Shown here piece by piece: positions 7,014 through 14,332 of a stretch of DNA of 22,268 nt. The notes beneath the pieces are model-generated. The model worked only from the letters and a program-made list of their open reading frames with translations. It was not told where the DNA came from and searched no databases. The DNA is from Chloroflexota bacterium (GTDB lineage Bacteria > Chloroflexota > Dehalococcoidia > RBG-13-53-26): assembly GCA_030616195.1 (NCBI GenBank), contig JAUWXW010000004.1, positions 1 through 22,268 of the forward strand, given 5' to 3'. Position numbers and translations under genes: made by a program. Numbering within the stretch: position 1 is the stretch's first letter; each line of letters starts with the position of its first letter.

Positions 7014-7042
7014 GCTTTTCCGTATCTATGGGGTGTGGACTA
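6960..7042. promoter_or_regulatory. Direct repeats of a GTGGACTA site upstream of the late promoter
   Basis: TGGGGT (6960-6965), four bases, then GTGGACTA (6970-6977) recurs as TGGGGT (7029-7034) directly followed by GTGGACTA (7035-7042). A copy in the opposite orientation (CGTCCACTA, 7002-7010) lies between them. Three copies of one 6-8-bp motif within 83 bp, about 90 bp upstream of the promoter at 7131, suggest a cluster of protein-binding sites. The protein is unknown. Confidence 0.4.
6967..7011. repeat. Imperfect inverted repeat (stem-loop or operator)
   Basis: ATAGTGGAC (6967-6975) is the exact reverse complement of GTCCACTAT (7003-7011). After one mismatch, AAAAA (6977-6981) pairs with TTTTT (6997-7001), giving 14 of 15 pairs around a 15-nt loop. 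It lies between the left and right operons. It could be a regulator-binding palindrome or an RNA hairpin terminating the left operon, although the bases after the stem (TAGGCTTTTCC) are only a weak U-tract. Confidence 0.6.
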
Positions 7043-7130
7043 GATAAGAGAAGGACCGCTCGATTAGCCCATTGACGCTTTTTAACGCTCAGGCATCTCA
7101 AACTGATACACTACCATAAATTAAGACATC

Positions 7131-7160
7131 TTGACAAAGACAAAGACACCGGTTTATAAT
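7131..7160 (+). promoter_or_regulatory. Consensus sigma-70-type promoter of the late operon
   Basis: TTGACA (7131-7136) and TATAAT (7155-7160) both match the consensus perfectly, separated by 18 bp. The predicted start site is around 7166-7168. It is the only perfect two-box match I found in the window, and it lies in the single long gap, directly upstream of the packaging and virion genes. Confidence 0.85.
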
Positions 7161-7180
7161 ATTGGAAGGTAAAACTTAAT

Positions 7181-7270
7181 ATGGATCAAGCGGCGAAGAC
7201 CCACAGGGGTATCGTCGCTTTTTTATATATTGGCACCTACCGAATGGAATATGAATATACAGACGGTTGA
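7181..7270 (+). CDS. Possible 29-residue leader peptide overlapping the terminator hairpin
   Basis: An ATG at 7181 lies 11 nt after GGAAGG (7164-7169). It opens a 29-codon frame starting MDQAAKTHRGIVAF that runs through the whole terminator hairpin and ends at 7270, 20 nt inside the ParB-N gene that starts at 7251. A ribosome on it would cover the 5' arm of the hairpin, the geometry of translational attenuation. No run of one regulatory amino acid is present, though there are several tyrosines near the end. The AGGAAGG would lie at the very 5' end of the transcript, so its use is uncertain. Confidence 0.3.
   Translation: MDQAAKTHRGIVAFLYIGTYRMEYEYTDG
7188..7224 (+). terminator. Intrinsic terminator/attenuator just downstream of the late promoter
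   Basis: AAGCGGCGA (7188-7196) pairs with TCGTCGCTT (7212-7220) with one G-U pair. An inner stem ACCC/GGGT (7199-7202/7207-7210) is capped by the tetraloop ACAG. A run of six T follows from the 3' arm (7219-7224). This is a textbook Rho-independent terminator on the + strand, only about 20 nt after the predicted transcription start, so unassisted transcripts would be about 55-60 nt. Confidence 0.85.
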
Positions 7271-7790
7271 AATCAACAAGATAAAGCCAGCAGCCTATAA
7301 CCCCCGACTGGACTTACAACCTGGTGATCCTGACTATGAGAAGCTAAAAAAGTCTATATTGGAGTTTGAGCTGGTAGAACCCCTAGTATGGAACAAGCGC
7401 ACAGGCAATCTGGTAGGTGGCCACCAAAGGCTGAAGATTCTCAAGGAGCTGGGGGAAGTTTATGTCGAAGTGTCGGTTCTCGATATCAGCCTCACTAGGG
7501 AAAAGGCTCTTAACCTGGCCCTTAACCAGATACAGGGCGATTGGGATTTGCCGAAGCTGACGGACTTGCTTCAAGAGCTAGATACTGGGGAGTTCGACCT
7601 TGATATCACCGGCTTCGATGCAGTGGAGATTGAGGACTTGATGACCCAGTTTCATCCTGATGCTAGGAGCAAATACCTACTTTTGATATATGGCAGTGAA
7701 GAAGAAAGAGATATTTGGTTAGAGCGTTTAGGGCTTGAGAAATTACCAAGCGATAGACACTTGATTACACTTGAGGATATTAAGGGCTGA
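7251..7790 (+). CDS. Small ParB N-terminal domain (ParB/sulfiredoxin-fold) phage protein
   Basis: This 179-residue protein starts at ATG 7251 (MNIQTVEINKIKPAAYNPR); a TTG at 7230 is possible but less likely. It carries the ParB-N motifs NPR (19-21) and VGGHQRLKIL (about 58-67, the GERR-equivalent nucleotide motif), then LNLALNQIQGDWD (ENL-equivalent). There is no C-terminal HTH, so it is not a full partition protein. Stand-alone domains of this kind are common just before terminase genes in phages, sometimes beside DNA methylases, with nuclease or nucleotide-switch roles suggested. It is the first gene after the late promoter. The ribosome binding site is weak (ATGGAAT), which hints at coupling to the overlapping leader ORF. 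Confidence 0.8.
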   Translation: MNIQTVEINKIKPAAYNPRLDLQPGDPDYEKLKKSILEFELVEPLVWNKRTGNLVGGHQRLKILKELGEVYVEVSVLDISLTREKALNLALNQIQGDWDLPKLTDLLQELDTGEFDLDITGFDAVEIEDLMTQFHPDARSKYLLLIYGSEEERDIWLERLGLEKLPSDRHLITLEDIKG

Positions 7791-7807
7791 GTTGGTGGTG
7801 AGGAGAT

Positions 7808-8158
7808 ATGCCTGATGAACCGAATAAAGCGGCGGTGAACCGTGGGTCTGATGGCAAATTCCTTCCTGGGAATAACGCTAATCCCAAGGGCAGGCCAAGG
7901 AAGGAAGTCTCACTCACCTCGCTTCTCAAGAAGTATCTGGAGGAAGTGCCGGATGTCAAGATTAAAGGGGGCGGGTCTAACAAAAAGACATGGGCAGAGC
8001 TTATTGTCCAGGCATGGCTGTTTGGGGCTTACAAGGGCAATGCACGACTGCTGACGGAGCTGCTGGATCGTGTAGAGGGCAAGGCTCCGCAGCCGATTAT
8101 AGGTGGCGATGGCGGCCCGGTAGAACTGAAAGTCATTTATGGAGACATTTCTCCGTGA
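7808..8158 (+). CDS. DUF5681-like protein, putative terminase small subunit
   Basis: The 116-residue protein has an AGGAGAT site before its ATG. Its N-terminal segment GKFLPGNNANPKGRPRK is the DUF5681 signature, found in phage proteins encoded next to large terminases. A helical region follows (LTSLLKKYLEEV; WAELIVQAWLFGAYKGN; LLTELLDRVEGKAPQP). Small terminases recognise the packaging site and hand DNA to the large subunit. The position two small genes upstream of the large terminase supports this, but the assignment rests on context plus one motif. Confidence 0.65.
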   Translation: MPDEPNKAAVNRGSDGKFLPGNNANPKGRPRKEVSLTSLLKKYLEEVPDVKIKGGGSNKKTWAELIVQAWLFGAYKGNARLLTELLDRVEGKAPQPIIGGDGGPVELKVIYGDISP

Positions 8159-8244
8159 CATAATAAGCTATAGTGCGAAGCACTGATTAAGCGGATTTAT
8201 CTTAATTTGGACAATGAGGAAAGGTGAGAGCTAGGGAGGGGCCG

Positions 8245-8427
8245 ATGTATTGCATGGCGTGTGGCAGGAAGTTACAAGAACCCTTCGAGAACTGCCACGG
8301 CATACTCTACGAGACATCACGTCAGGGGGCTGTGCTTGCACGTGATGATGCTACTGGTAGATATATGCGTTCTGCACCTGTCAAGCCTCCGCCAGGACCA
8401 GATGTTGTAATCTTGAGGGGACGATGA
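8245..8427 (+). CDS. Small zinc-ribbon-like protein
   Basis: A 60-residue protein begins MYCMACGRKL, with CxxC at residues 3-6 and another Cys in FENCHG. ATG 8245 follows an AGGGAGGGG site. An in-frame GTG at 8224 would read through that site and is rejected. A single CxxC plus one Cys/His pair (CH) could bind one zinc. Its stop overlaps the next ATG (ATGA at 8424). Function unknown; it lies between the putative small and large terminase genes. Confidence 0.6.
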   Translation: MYCMACGRKLQEPFENCHGILYETSRQGAVLARDDATGRYMRSAPVKPPPGPDVVILRGR

Positions 8428-8621
8428 AGTTATCACCAAACTCTTGCTGGGACTGTAGGTTCTTAATTCAGAATGAGAATGATTTACCTGATGGTGTAGC
8501 CGAGAGGTATCATCCTGAACTTCCCGTACCTTACTGCGTGATACACCAGAAGGTGATTGAAACACCTTCCATATCTCAATGCCAGTGTGGGATTATCAAG
8601 AGCGAGCTAGAGGAAGAATGA
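8424..8621 (+). CDS. Small cysteine-rich protein, possible zinc binder
   Basis: The 65-residue protein has CWDC (residues 8-11), a Cys-x2-His (CVIH) in the middle, and CQCG near the C-terminus, a plausible zinc site. ATG 8424 overlaps the previous stop, and its own stop overlaps the terminase start (ATGA at 8618), so the three genes look translationally coupled. Function unknown. Confidence 0.6.
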   Translation: MKLSPNSCWDCRFLIQNENDLPDGVAERYHPELPVPYCVIHQKVIETPSISQCQCGIIKSELEEE

Positions 8622-9880
8622 CAACAGCAACGCAGTATGAAGTTCACCTACATTTGCCATATGAGAGCCAGCGTCTCATTATAGCTAGCTCTGCCAAGCG
8701 CAAAATCGTTCGTGCTGGCAGGCGTGGCGGTAAAACATGTCTGGCGGCTCAAGTCTCGGTTGAAGCACTCTTGAAAGGGCTCAGGCCCCTATATGCTGCC
8801 CCGACTTCAGATCAGTTAGATTCATTCTGGTTTGAGGTATGCCGCTCTCTTGCAGAGCCGATCCGAGCTGGTGTGTATAGGAAGAATGAGGTAGATCATG
8901 TTATTGAAAGGGCGGGCACAAAGACTCGCCTTCGCGGGAAGACCGCTTGGAATGCGGATATGCTCAGGGGTGACTACACCGACTTGCTTATTCTTGATGA
9001 GTGGCAACTGATGTCGGAGGATACGTGGGAACTGGTCGGTGCTCCGATGCTACTGGATAATAACGGCGATGCTTTATTCCTGTACACACCTCCGTCACTG
9101 CGTTCTCGTAGCGTAAGCAAAGCCCGCAACCCTCGACATGCGGCCAACATGTATTCGATGGCGCAAGAGGATACTACTGGCAGATGGGAGGCCTTTCACT
9201 TCACAAGCTTAGATAATCCCCATCTCGATCCGCAAGCCTTGGCCGATATTGCTGGTGACATGACGAGCCTATCATACCGCTTGGAGATTCTCGCAGAAGA
9301 TGTTGAAGAGATTCTCGGCGCTATGTGGACTAGGGCACTAATTGCAGAGACGCGCACAACAAAGTATCCAACACTGGCTCGAGTTGTGGTCGGCGTTGAT
9401 CCGCCCGGTGGAGCCACCGAGTGCGGGATCATTGTTGCTGGGCTTGGTGACAATGGGCATGCTTATGTTATCGACGATAAAAGCATTAAGGCATCGCCCG
9501 ACTCTTGGGCTGAGGCAGTCCTGACCGCCTTCAACCGCAACACTGCCGACAGGGTCGTGGGCGAGGCAAACTTCGGTGGCGACATGGTAGAGAACACAAT
9601 CATTCAGGCTGCTAAGGCTCGCGGGCAAACAGTTGCCTACAAGCCCGTCCATGCCAGCCGGGGCAAAGCGGTGAGGGCAGAGCCGGTGGCTGCAATGTAC
9701 GAGCAAGGTCGCATTCATCATGTCGGGGAGTTCCCGTACCTGGAAGAGGAGATGTGTACTTGGCTGCCAGGGGTGAGCAGGGAATCACCTAACCGCCTGG
9801 ATGCGCTGGTCTGGGCGATAACAGAGCTTATGCTTGAACCCGTTACCCACAAACCATTTATGATAGGAGTAGCTACATAA
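8618..9880 (+). CDS. terL: Terminase large subunit
   Basis: The 420-residue packaging motor protein starts at ATG 8618 after AGAGGAAG; an in-frame start at 8579 would overlap the whole end of the previous gene. Walker A is AGRRGGKT (33-40) and Walker B is LLILDEWQLM with D127-E128. The RNase H-like nuclease domain starts with VVVGVDPPGG (D261 catalytic), continues with VVGEANFGGD, and ends with NRLDALVWAITEL. The ATPase pumps DNA into the prohead and the nuclease cuts the concatemer. The length is normal for a Terminase_6-type protein. The stop overlaps the portal ATG (TAATG). Confidence 0.95.
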   Translation: MTTATQYEVHLHLPYESQRLIIASSAKRKIVRAGRRGGKTCLAAQVSVEALLKGLRPLYAAPTSDQLDSFWFEVCRSLAEPIRAGVYRKNEVDHVIERAGTKTRLRGKTAWNADMLRGDYTDLLILDEWQLMSEDTWELVGAPMLLDNNGDALFLYTPPSLRSRSVSKARNPRHAANMYSMAQEDTTGRWEAFHFTSLDNPHLDPQALADIAGDMTSLSYRLEILAEDVEEILGAMWTRALIAETRTTKYPTLARVVVGVDPPGGATECGIIVAGLGDNGHAYVIDDKSIKASPDSWAEAVLTAFNRNTADRVVGEANFGGDMVENTIIQAAKARGQTVAYKPVHASRGKAVRAEPVAAMYEQGRIHHVGEFPYLEEEMCTWLPGVSRESPNRLDALVWAITELMLEPVTHKPFMIGVAT

Positions 9881-11889
9881 TGGTATTTGATAATTTACGC
9901 AGTCGACTTGCTGTTGCCCTTTCTCCCAAGAAGGGAAATGGGAAGGCTATCAACATTGAGGGCTTAACGCCTTACCAGATTCTCGCAATGACCTCTGCCG
10001 GCATACCTATTTACGGCGACTTGACTGTGCGTAAGGCCACAAGGGAAGGATACAGAATATCCCCCTATGTCTACAGAGCTGTCCGGGTAATCATACAAGC
10101 TGGCTCGGCTATCCCCTGGATGATTCAGGATAAGGAAGGCGAGCCGATACTGAATCACCCTCTCGCCGATGTATTAAAGAACCCCAACCCAGAGTTCTCA
10201 GGTCAGGACTTAATAGAGTTCTTAATTGCACATCTTGAACTGGTAGGCAATGCGCTGTGGCAGCCGATCATAGTAAATGGCAAGGTGAAAGAGTTATGGC
10301 CTGTAATGCCAGACCTGGTGAAGCCTATCCCGTCAGATGTGCGTGGGGAATGGCTGAAGGGCTGGGAGGTAACAAGCGCCGATGGTCGCCAGCATATCGT
10401 GCCGCCTGAGCAGTTCATTCACTTCATGCAGATAGACCCGGGCAATCCATACTGGGGCATGGGACCGCTAATGGCGGCTGCCAGAACTGTTGATACTGAC
10501 AATGAAGCCCAGGATACACAGAAAGTCTCGATGCAGAACCGCGGTACACCCGATGGCGTATTTACCCATGAAGCACCCTTAACAGCAGAGCAGTTCGAGG
10601 AAGCTCGTAGGCAGGTCAAGGAGACCTTCCTGGCAAAAGAGAAAAGGCGAGAACCCTGGGTGTTGGGCGCCGGTGCAAAGTGGAATCAGATGTCCTTAAC
10701 TGCTGTCGAGATGGACTTCATCGCATCGAGGTTACAGAACAAGCGGGATATCGCTGGTGCCTTTGGTATCAGCCCTATCTTCCTTGGAGACCTTGAGCAG
10801 TCCTCATACAATAATATGGCGGAGGCCAAAAAGAGCTTGTATGAGGAAGTCGTCATACCCATGCTCGATGATGTGAAGTCTACCCTTAATCTGAAGTTAG
10901 CTCCCCTCTATGGCGACATTGTAATCTCGTATGACATATCTCGCATACCCGCCCTCCGAGAAGATTTCACTGCGAAGGTGGACCAGGCCGACAAATTGTG
11001 GAGGATGGGAGTCCCATTCAATCAGATAAACGAGAGACTGGAGATGGGCTTCAACGAGTTCACTGGCTGGGATCGGGGCTTCCTACCATTAAATCTGTTG
11101 CCAACAGGTGCTCCTGTTAAAGAGGTGACGGAAGCCCTTGAGACTAAGGCTCTTAACCTCGAGACCGAAGAGCAGAAGACAGCTCATTGGAAGCGGGTAG
11201 ATCGCAGGCGCATCGGCTGGTGGGGAGTAGTTACCAAGAGGATGACTCCTCTCTATGATACTGAAGCAGAAGCCGTTGCGAAGGCTATTAAGGGCAAGAA
11301 GCCAGCCCAGCTAGTATCGGCTACCAGTAAAGCGATTGAGAGCCTAAGACCCGAGTGGGAGAAAGTGATGACTGCGGTACTCAGCGCTCTTATTGAGGAC
11401 TTTGGCGGAGAGGTAGCAGAGGACTTAGGCGAAGAGCCTAAAGAAAGAAAGTGGACATTCGACCCGATGAGCCTGGCAATTCGGGCCTGGATCATCAAGA
11501 ACGGTGTTGCGAGTGTCACTAGTATACTGGCCACTAACCTAGATGATGCGAAGCGAGTCATTCTAGCTGGCATGGATGAGAACCTGAGTACCTCGCAAAT
11601 AAGCAGCAACTTGAGGCAGTTCTATACAGACCAATCGCCGTTCAAGGCAATGCGTGTGGCACGCACTGAAGTCTGCAAAGCCTCATCGTTTGGCAGCCTT
11701 GAGGCGGCTCGCCAGTCCGGGGTTGCCCAGACCAAGACCTGGCTAACCTCACGGGATGACAGAGTTCGTGATGAGCATGCAGCTATGGATGGGGAGACTG
11801 TCGGCCTTGATGAGGTATTCAGCAATGGGCTGGAGTTTCCCAGCGAGCCAATGTGCCGCTGTGTATTAACGTTTCAAACAGGGAGGTAA
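9880..11889 (+). CDS. Portal protein fused to a C-terminal MuF (SPP1 gp7-like) head morphogenesis domain
   Basis: Residues 1-about 410 are an HK97-type portal, with SPYVYRAVRVIIQAGSAIPW, LGNALWQP-like (VGNALWQP), FIHFMQIDPGNPYWGMGPL, and the typical RDIAGAFGISPIFLGDLEQS. After a linker and helical region (about 420-560), the last 110 residues match the MuF/SPP1 gp7 domain: ARTEV (near 594-598), DDRVRDEHAAMDGETV (near 625-640), and CRC (659-661) close to the end. Portals form the dodecameric DNA gate, and MuF proteins are minor head proteins attached to it. The two are usually separate genes, and here they form one polypeptide of 669 residues without an internal frameshift. Confidence 0.9.
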   Translation: MVFDNLRSRLAVALSPKKGNGKAINIEGLTPYQILAMTSAGIPIYGDLTVRKATREGYRISPYVYRAVRVIIQAGSAIPWMIQDKEGEPILNHPLADVLKNPNPEFSGQDLIEFLIAHLELVGNALWQPIIVNGKVKELWPVMPDLVKPIPSDVRGEWLKGWEVTSADGRQHIVPPEQFIHFMQIDPGNPYWGMGPLMAAARTVDTDNEAQDTQKVSMQNRGTPDGVFTHEAPLTAEQFEEARRQVKETFLAKEKRREPWVLGAGAKWNQMSLTAVEMDFIASRLQNKRDIAGAFGISPIFLGDLEQSSYNNMAEAKKSLYEEVVIPMLDDVKSTLNLKLAPLYGDIVISYDISRIPALREDFTAKVDQADKLWRMGVPFNQINERLEMGFNEFTGWDRGFLPLNLLPTGAPVKEVTEALETKALNLETEEQKTAHWKRVDRRRIGWWGVVTKRMTPLYDTEAEAVAKAIKGKKPAQLVSATSKAIESLRPEWEKVMTAVLSALIEDFGGEVAEDLGEEPKERKWTFDPMSLAIRAWIIKNGVASVTSILATNLDDAKRVILAGMDENLSTSQISSNLRQFYTDQSPFKAMRVARTEVCKASSFGSLEAARQSGVAQTKTWLTSRDDRVRDEHAAMDGETVGLDEVFSNGLEFPSEPMCRCVLTFQTGR

Positions 11890-11891
11890 AC

Positions 11892-13019
11892 ATGGAGCGC
11901 AAAGTATTCAAGTTTGAAGTCAAGGAAGTTGATGAAGAGGCAGGTACTTTTGAAGGATACGCTGCTACCTTCACCAAGAAGCCAGACAGTTATGGTGACA
12001 TTATCGAGCCCGGAGCCTTTGCCAAGACCCTCAAAGAGCAGGGTAAGCGGGTGAAGATTCTCTGGAACCATAGTGTCATGGAGCCGATCGGTAAGCCTAC
12101 CGAGTTAACAGAGGATGACAAGGGCCTCCTGTTCAAGGGTAAATTAAGCCTCGGGGTTCAGCGGGCTCGTGAGACCCTCAGCCTGATGAAGGACGGTGTC
12201 ATTACCGAGATGTCCTTCGGCTATGACACTATCAAAGACTCATGGCAAGAGGGCCTCCGGCACCTGCAAGAGGTCAGGCTCTGGGATGTCTCCCCTGTCA
12301 CTTTCGCTGCCAATCCCGCTGCGGTGATTGTGAGCGTGAAGAAGGCCACGACCTTCACTGATTCGCCATTGACTGACCGCGACCGCGAATGGGATGCCAG
12401 TGCCGCGGAGCGCAGAGTTCGGGCCTGGTCTGGCGGCGAGGACGACATGAACTGGAGCAAGTATCGCCAGGCCTTCTTCTGGTATGACGAGGAAAGCCCG
12501 GAGCTGTTCGGCAGCTACAAGCTAGGATTTGCCGACATCATCAATAATCGCCTTACCGCCACCCCGCGAGGCATATTCGCTGTTGCCGCCGTCATAATGG
12601 GTGCGCGAGGCGGTGTTGATATACCGGAGGCCGAGATGGCAAAGGTCAAATCCCACGTCGAGAAATACTACACCAAAATGGCCAAGGAGTGGGATGACGA
12701 GACTATAATAGCTCCCTGGAACAAGTCCACAGAGGGTGTTCCGGTGGAAGATCCAGCACCTGATGAATCAAAGACTGGCCGAGTCCTGAGTGCTACTAGC
12801 GTCGCGAAAATCAAAGCAGCCCTTGACGCGCTCCAGGCACTTCTGGATGCAGCAGCGGCTGAGGAAGAGCCGGAGAAATCCACTCTACTCTCTGAAGCTG
12901 AGAAGGAAGCCGCATCATTGGAGGCAATCGTGAAGGCACTCAAGGCCGAGAACGAGGGCTTCGACACAAAGGAGGCCGAGGCTCGAATCGAGGCTATACT
13001 CGCCCAGCTGAAAAATTAA
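11892..13019 (+). CDS. HK97-family prohead protease with extra middle and C-terminal helical domains
   Basis: The 375-residue protein starts at ATG 11892 after GGGAGGTAAAC; an in-frame upstream start at 11853 lies within the portal gene. Residues 1-155 are the serine protease: FEGYAATF, GDIIEPGAF, LWNHS (H60 catalytic), MSFGY (S108 catalytic), then VRLWDVSPVTFAANP. Residues about 165-280 form a second domain (WDASAAERRVRAW through GGVDIPEAEMAKVKSHVEKY) that occurs in other phage proteases and structural proteins with unknown role. The last 80 residues are charged helix, which may act as scaffold. The protease matures the capsid by cutting the delta domain. The next gene is the capsid protein. 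Confidence 0.9.
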   Translation: MERKVFKFEVKEVDEEAGTFEGYAATFTKKPDSYGDIIEPGAFAKTLKEQGKRVKILWNHSVMEPIGKPTELTEDDKGLLFKGKLSLGVQRARETLSLMKDGVITEMSFGYDTIKDSWQEGLRHLQEVRLWDVSPVTFAANPAAVIVSVKKATTFTDSPLTDRDREWDASAAERRVRAWSGGEDDMNWSKYRQAFFWYDEESPELFGSYKLGFADIINNRLTATPRGIFAVAAVIMGARGGVDIPEAEMAKVKSHVEKYYTKMAKEWDDETIIAPWNKSTEGVPVEDPAPDESKTGRVLSATSVAKIKAALDALQALLDAAAAEEEPEKSTLLSEAEKEAASLEAIVKALKAENEGFDTKEAEARIEAILAQLKN

Positions 13020-13037
13020 GATTGGAGGTAAATCACC

Positions 13038-14228
13038 ATGGGTGAAGAGAACAAACTGGCAGACCTTTTGCAAGAGGCAGTAGCCGAGATGCACAAGAAG
13101 TGCGACCAGGCCATTGAGGAAACCAAGAAGCTTGGTGAGCCTCTGGCCGAGACCAAGGAGGCCATCGATAAGGCGCATGCCCGCATCGATGAGCTGGAGA
13201 CCAAGCTCCAGCGCCAGACCGTTCCGGCGCCCGGCAGCCCCGAGCCTGAGTCTGAAGAGGCAAAGGCAAGCAAGGCTGCCTTCTATAAATACATACGGCA
13301 CGGTGTGGTAGCCCTGGCTCCAGAGGAACGGAAAGCCTTGGTAGAGGATGCCACCGGGCAAATCCTTGTTTCCCCCGAGCTCGAGGCTGAGATCGAGCGC
13401 ACCCTCCCCAAGATTACCGTTATTCGTCCCCTGGCGACAGTCAGGAACATCGGCAAAGACCGACTCAAGATTCGCAGCTTGAGCGAAGTAACTGTCGGCT
13501 GGGGCAAACTGGAGACAGGTACTGATCCCACTGAGTCCACTATGACCCCAGGCGCAGCCACTTACCAGTATGCGGAAGACCTTTATGGCCTTTCAAAAAT
13601 TGGTGAGGACGAGCTGGCAGACAGCGACTTCAACCTTCAGGCACTCCTGGCCGATTCGTTCACCAGGGCTATTGCCGAGGCTGAGGACAAGGCGTTCATC
13701 GAGGGCGCCGGCCACGCTTCCCTAGAGCCTGAGGGCATCAGTGTCAACGCTACCCTCGTTGCCGCCACTATTACCGTGGCCTCATCCGGTGTGGCTCTCA
13801 TAGAGGAGTACATGGAAATGGTGTACACCTGCCCTGCCCAGTATCGCAGGAACGGTGCCTTTATCGTGAACTCCGCTACTGAGCTAGTCTTGCGCCAGAT
13901 GAGGGCTGTTGACGGTGCAGGCACCGAGTTTGGCGCCTTCCTGTGGCAGCCAAGCCTGGTAGAGGGCAGGCCCAACACCTTCCTGGGTTATCCCATGTAT
14001 AACCAGGACGACCTGGCAGCCATTGCCGGGGCAGCCAATGTCATTGCCATCTTCGGCGATGTCAAGGCCGGTTACCGCATCATCGACCGTGAAGGTATCA
14101 CCCTTCAGAGGCTCGTTGAGCTGTACTCCGAGGCAGGCCTGGTGGGATTCAAGGTGCATAAGAGGGTCGGTGGGGGCGTGATAAAGGCTGCGAATAAGCC
14201 CTTCGTCCTCCTGTCCGACAAGGCCTAA
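13038..14228 (+). CDS. Major capsid protein, HK97 fold, with N-terminal delta (scaffold) domain
   Basis: The 396-residue protein has TTGGAGGTAA upstream of its ATG. Residues about 1-75 are a charged coiled coil (KLADLLQEAVAEMHKKCDQA and following), the delta domain that acts as internal scaffold. A Pro-rich linker follows, then the HK97 capsid body. Family marks include PLATVRNIGKDRLKIRSL, GWGKLETGTDPTESTM, SKIGEDELADSD, FIEGAGHASLEPEGI, and a C-terminal NVIAIFGDVKAGYRIIDREG. The upstream protease probably removes the delta domain in the linker before residue about 95. Position after the protease is the standard order. Confidence 0.95.
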   Translation: MGEENKLADLLQEAVAEMHKKCDQAIEETKKLGEPLAETKEAIDKAHARIDELETKLQRQTVPAPGSPEPESEEAKASKAAFYKYIRHGVVALAPEERKALVEDATGQILVSPELEAEIERTLPKITVIRPLATVRNIGKDRLKIRSLSEVTVGWGKLETGTDPTESTMTPGAATYQYAEDLYGLSKIGEDELADSDFNLQALLADSFTRAIAEAEDKAFIEGAGHASLEPEGISVNATLVAATITVASSGVALIEEYMEMVYTCPAQYRRNGAFIVNSATELVLRQMRAVDGAGTEFGAFLWQPSLVEGRPNTFLGYPMYNQDDLAAIAGAANVIAIFGDVKAGYRIIDREGITLQRLVELYSEAGLVGFKVHKRVGGGVIKAANKPFVLLSDKA

Positions 14229-14242
14229 GGATAGGCAAAGCA

Positions 14243-14256
14243 GCCTGGTAACAGGC
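14243..14256 (+). other. Small stem-loop after the capsid gene
   Basis: GCCTG (14243-14247) and CAGGC (14252-14256) form a perfect 5-bp stem with a GTAA tetraloop of the GNRA class, 15 nt after the capsid stop. It precedes the larger G-rich stem-loop in the same gap. Confidence 0.4.
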
Positions 14257-14280
14257 GAAGCGAATAAGGAAAATAAATCC

Positions 14281-14317
14281 GGGGGCGCGTGGCTGGGAGT
14301 ATTACCGTCCCGCCCCC
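14281..14317 (+). other. G5/C5 stem-loop between capsid and decoration genes
   Basis: GGGGGCG (14281-14287) pairs with CGCCCCC (14311-14317). No U-tract follows; the next bases (TGAAAGGAAAGAG) carry the ribosome binding site of the next gene. It is therefore not an intrinsic terminator as such. It could stabilise the 3' end of capsid mRNA, mark an RNA processing point or cause partial termination. Confidence 0.5.
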
Positions 14318-14332
14318 TGAAAGGAAAGAGAA

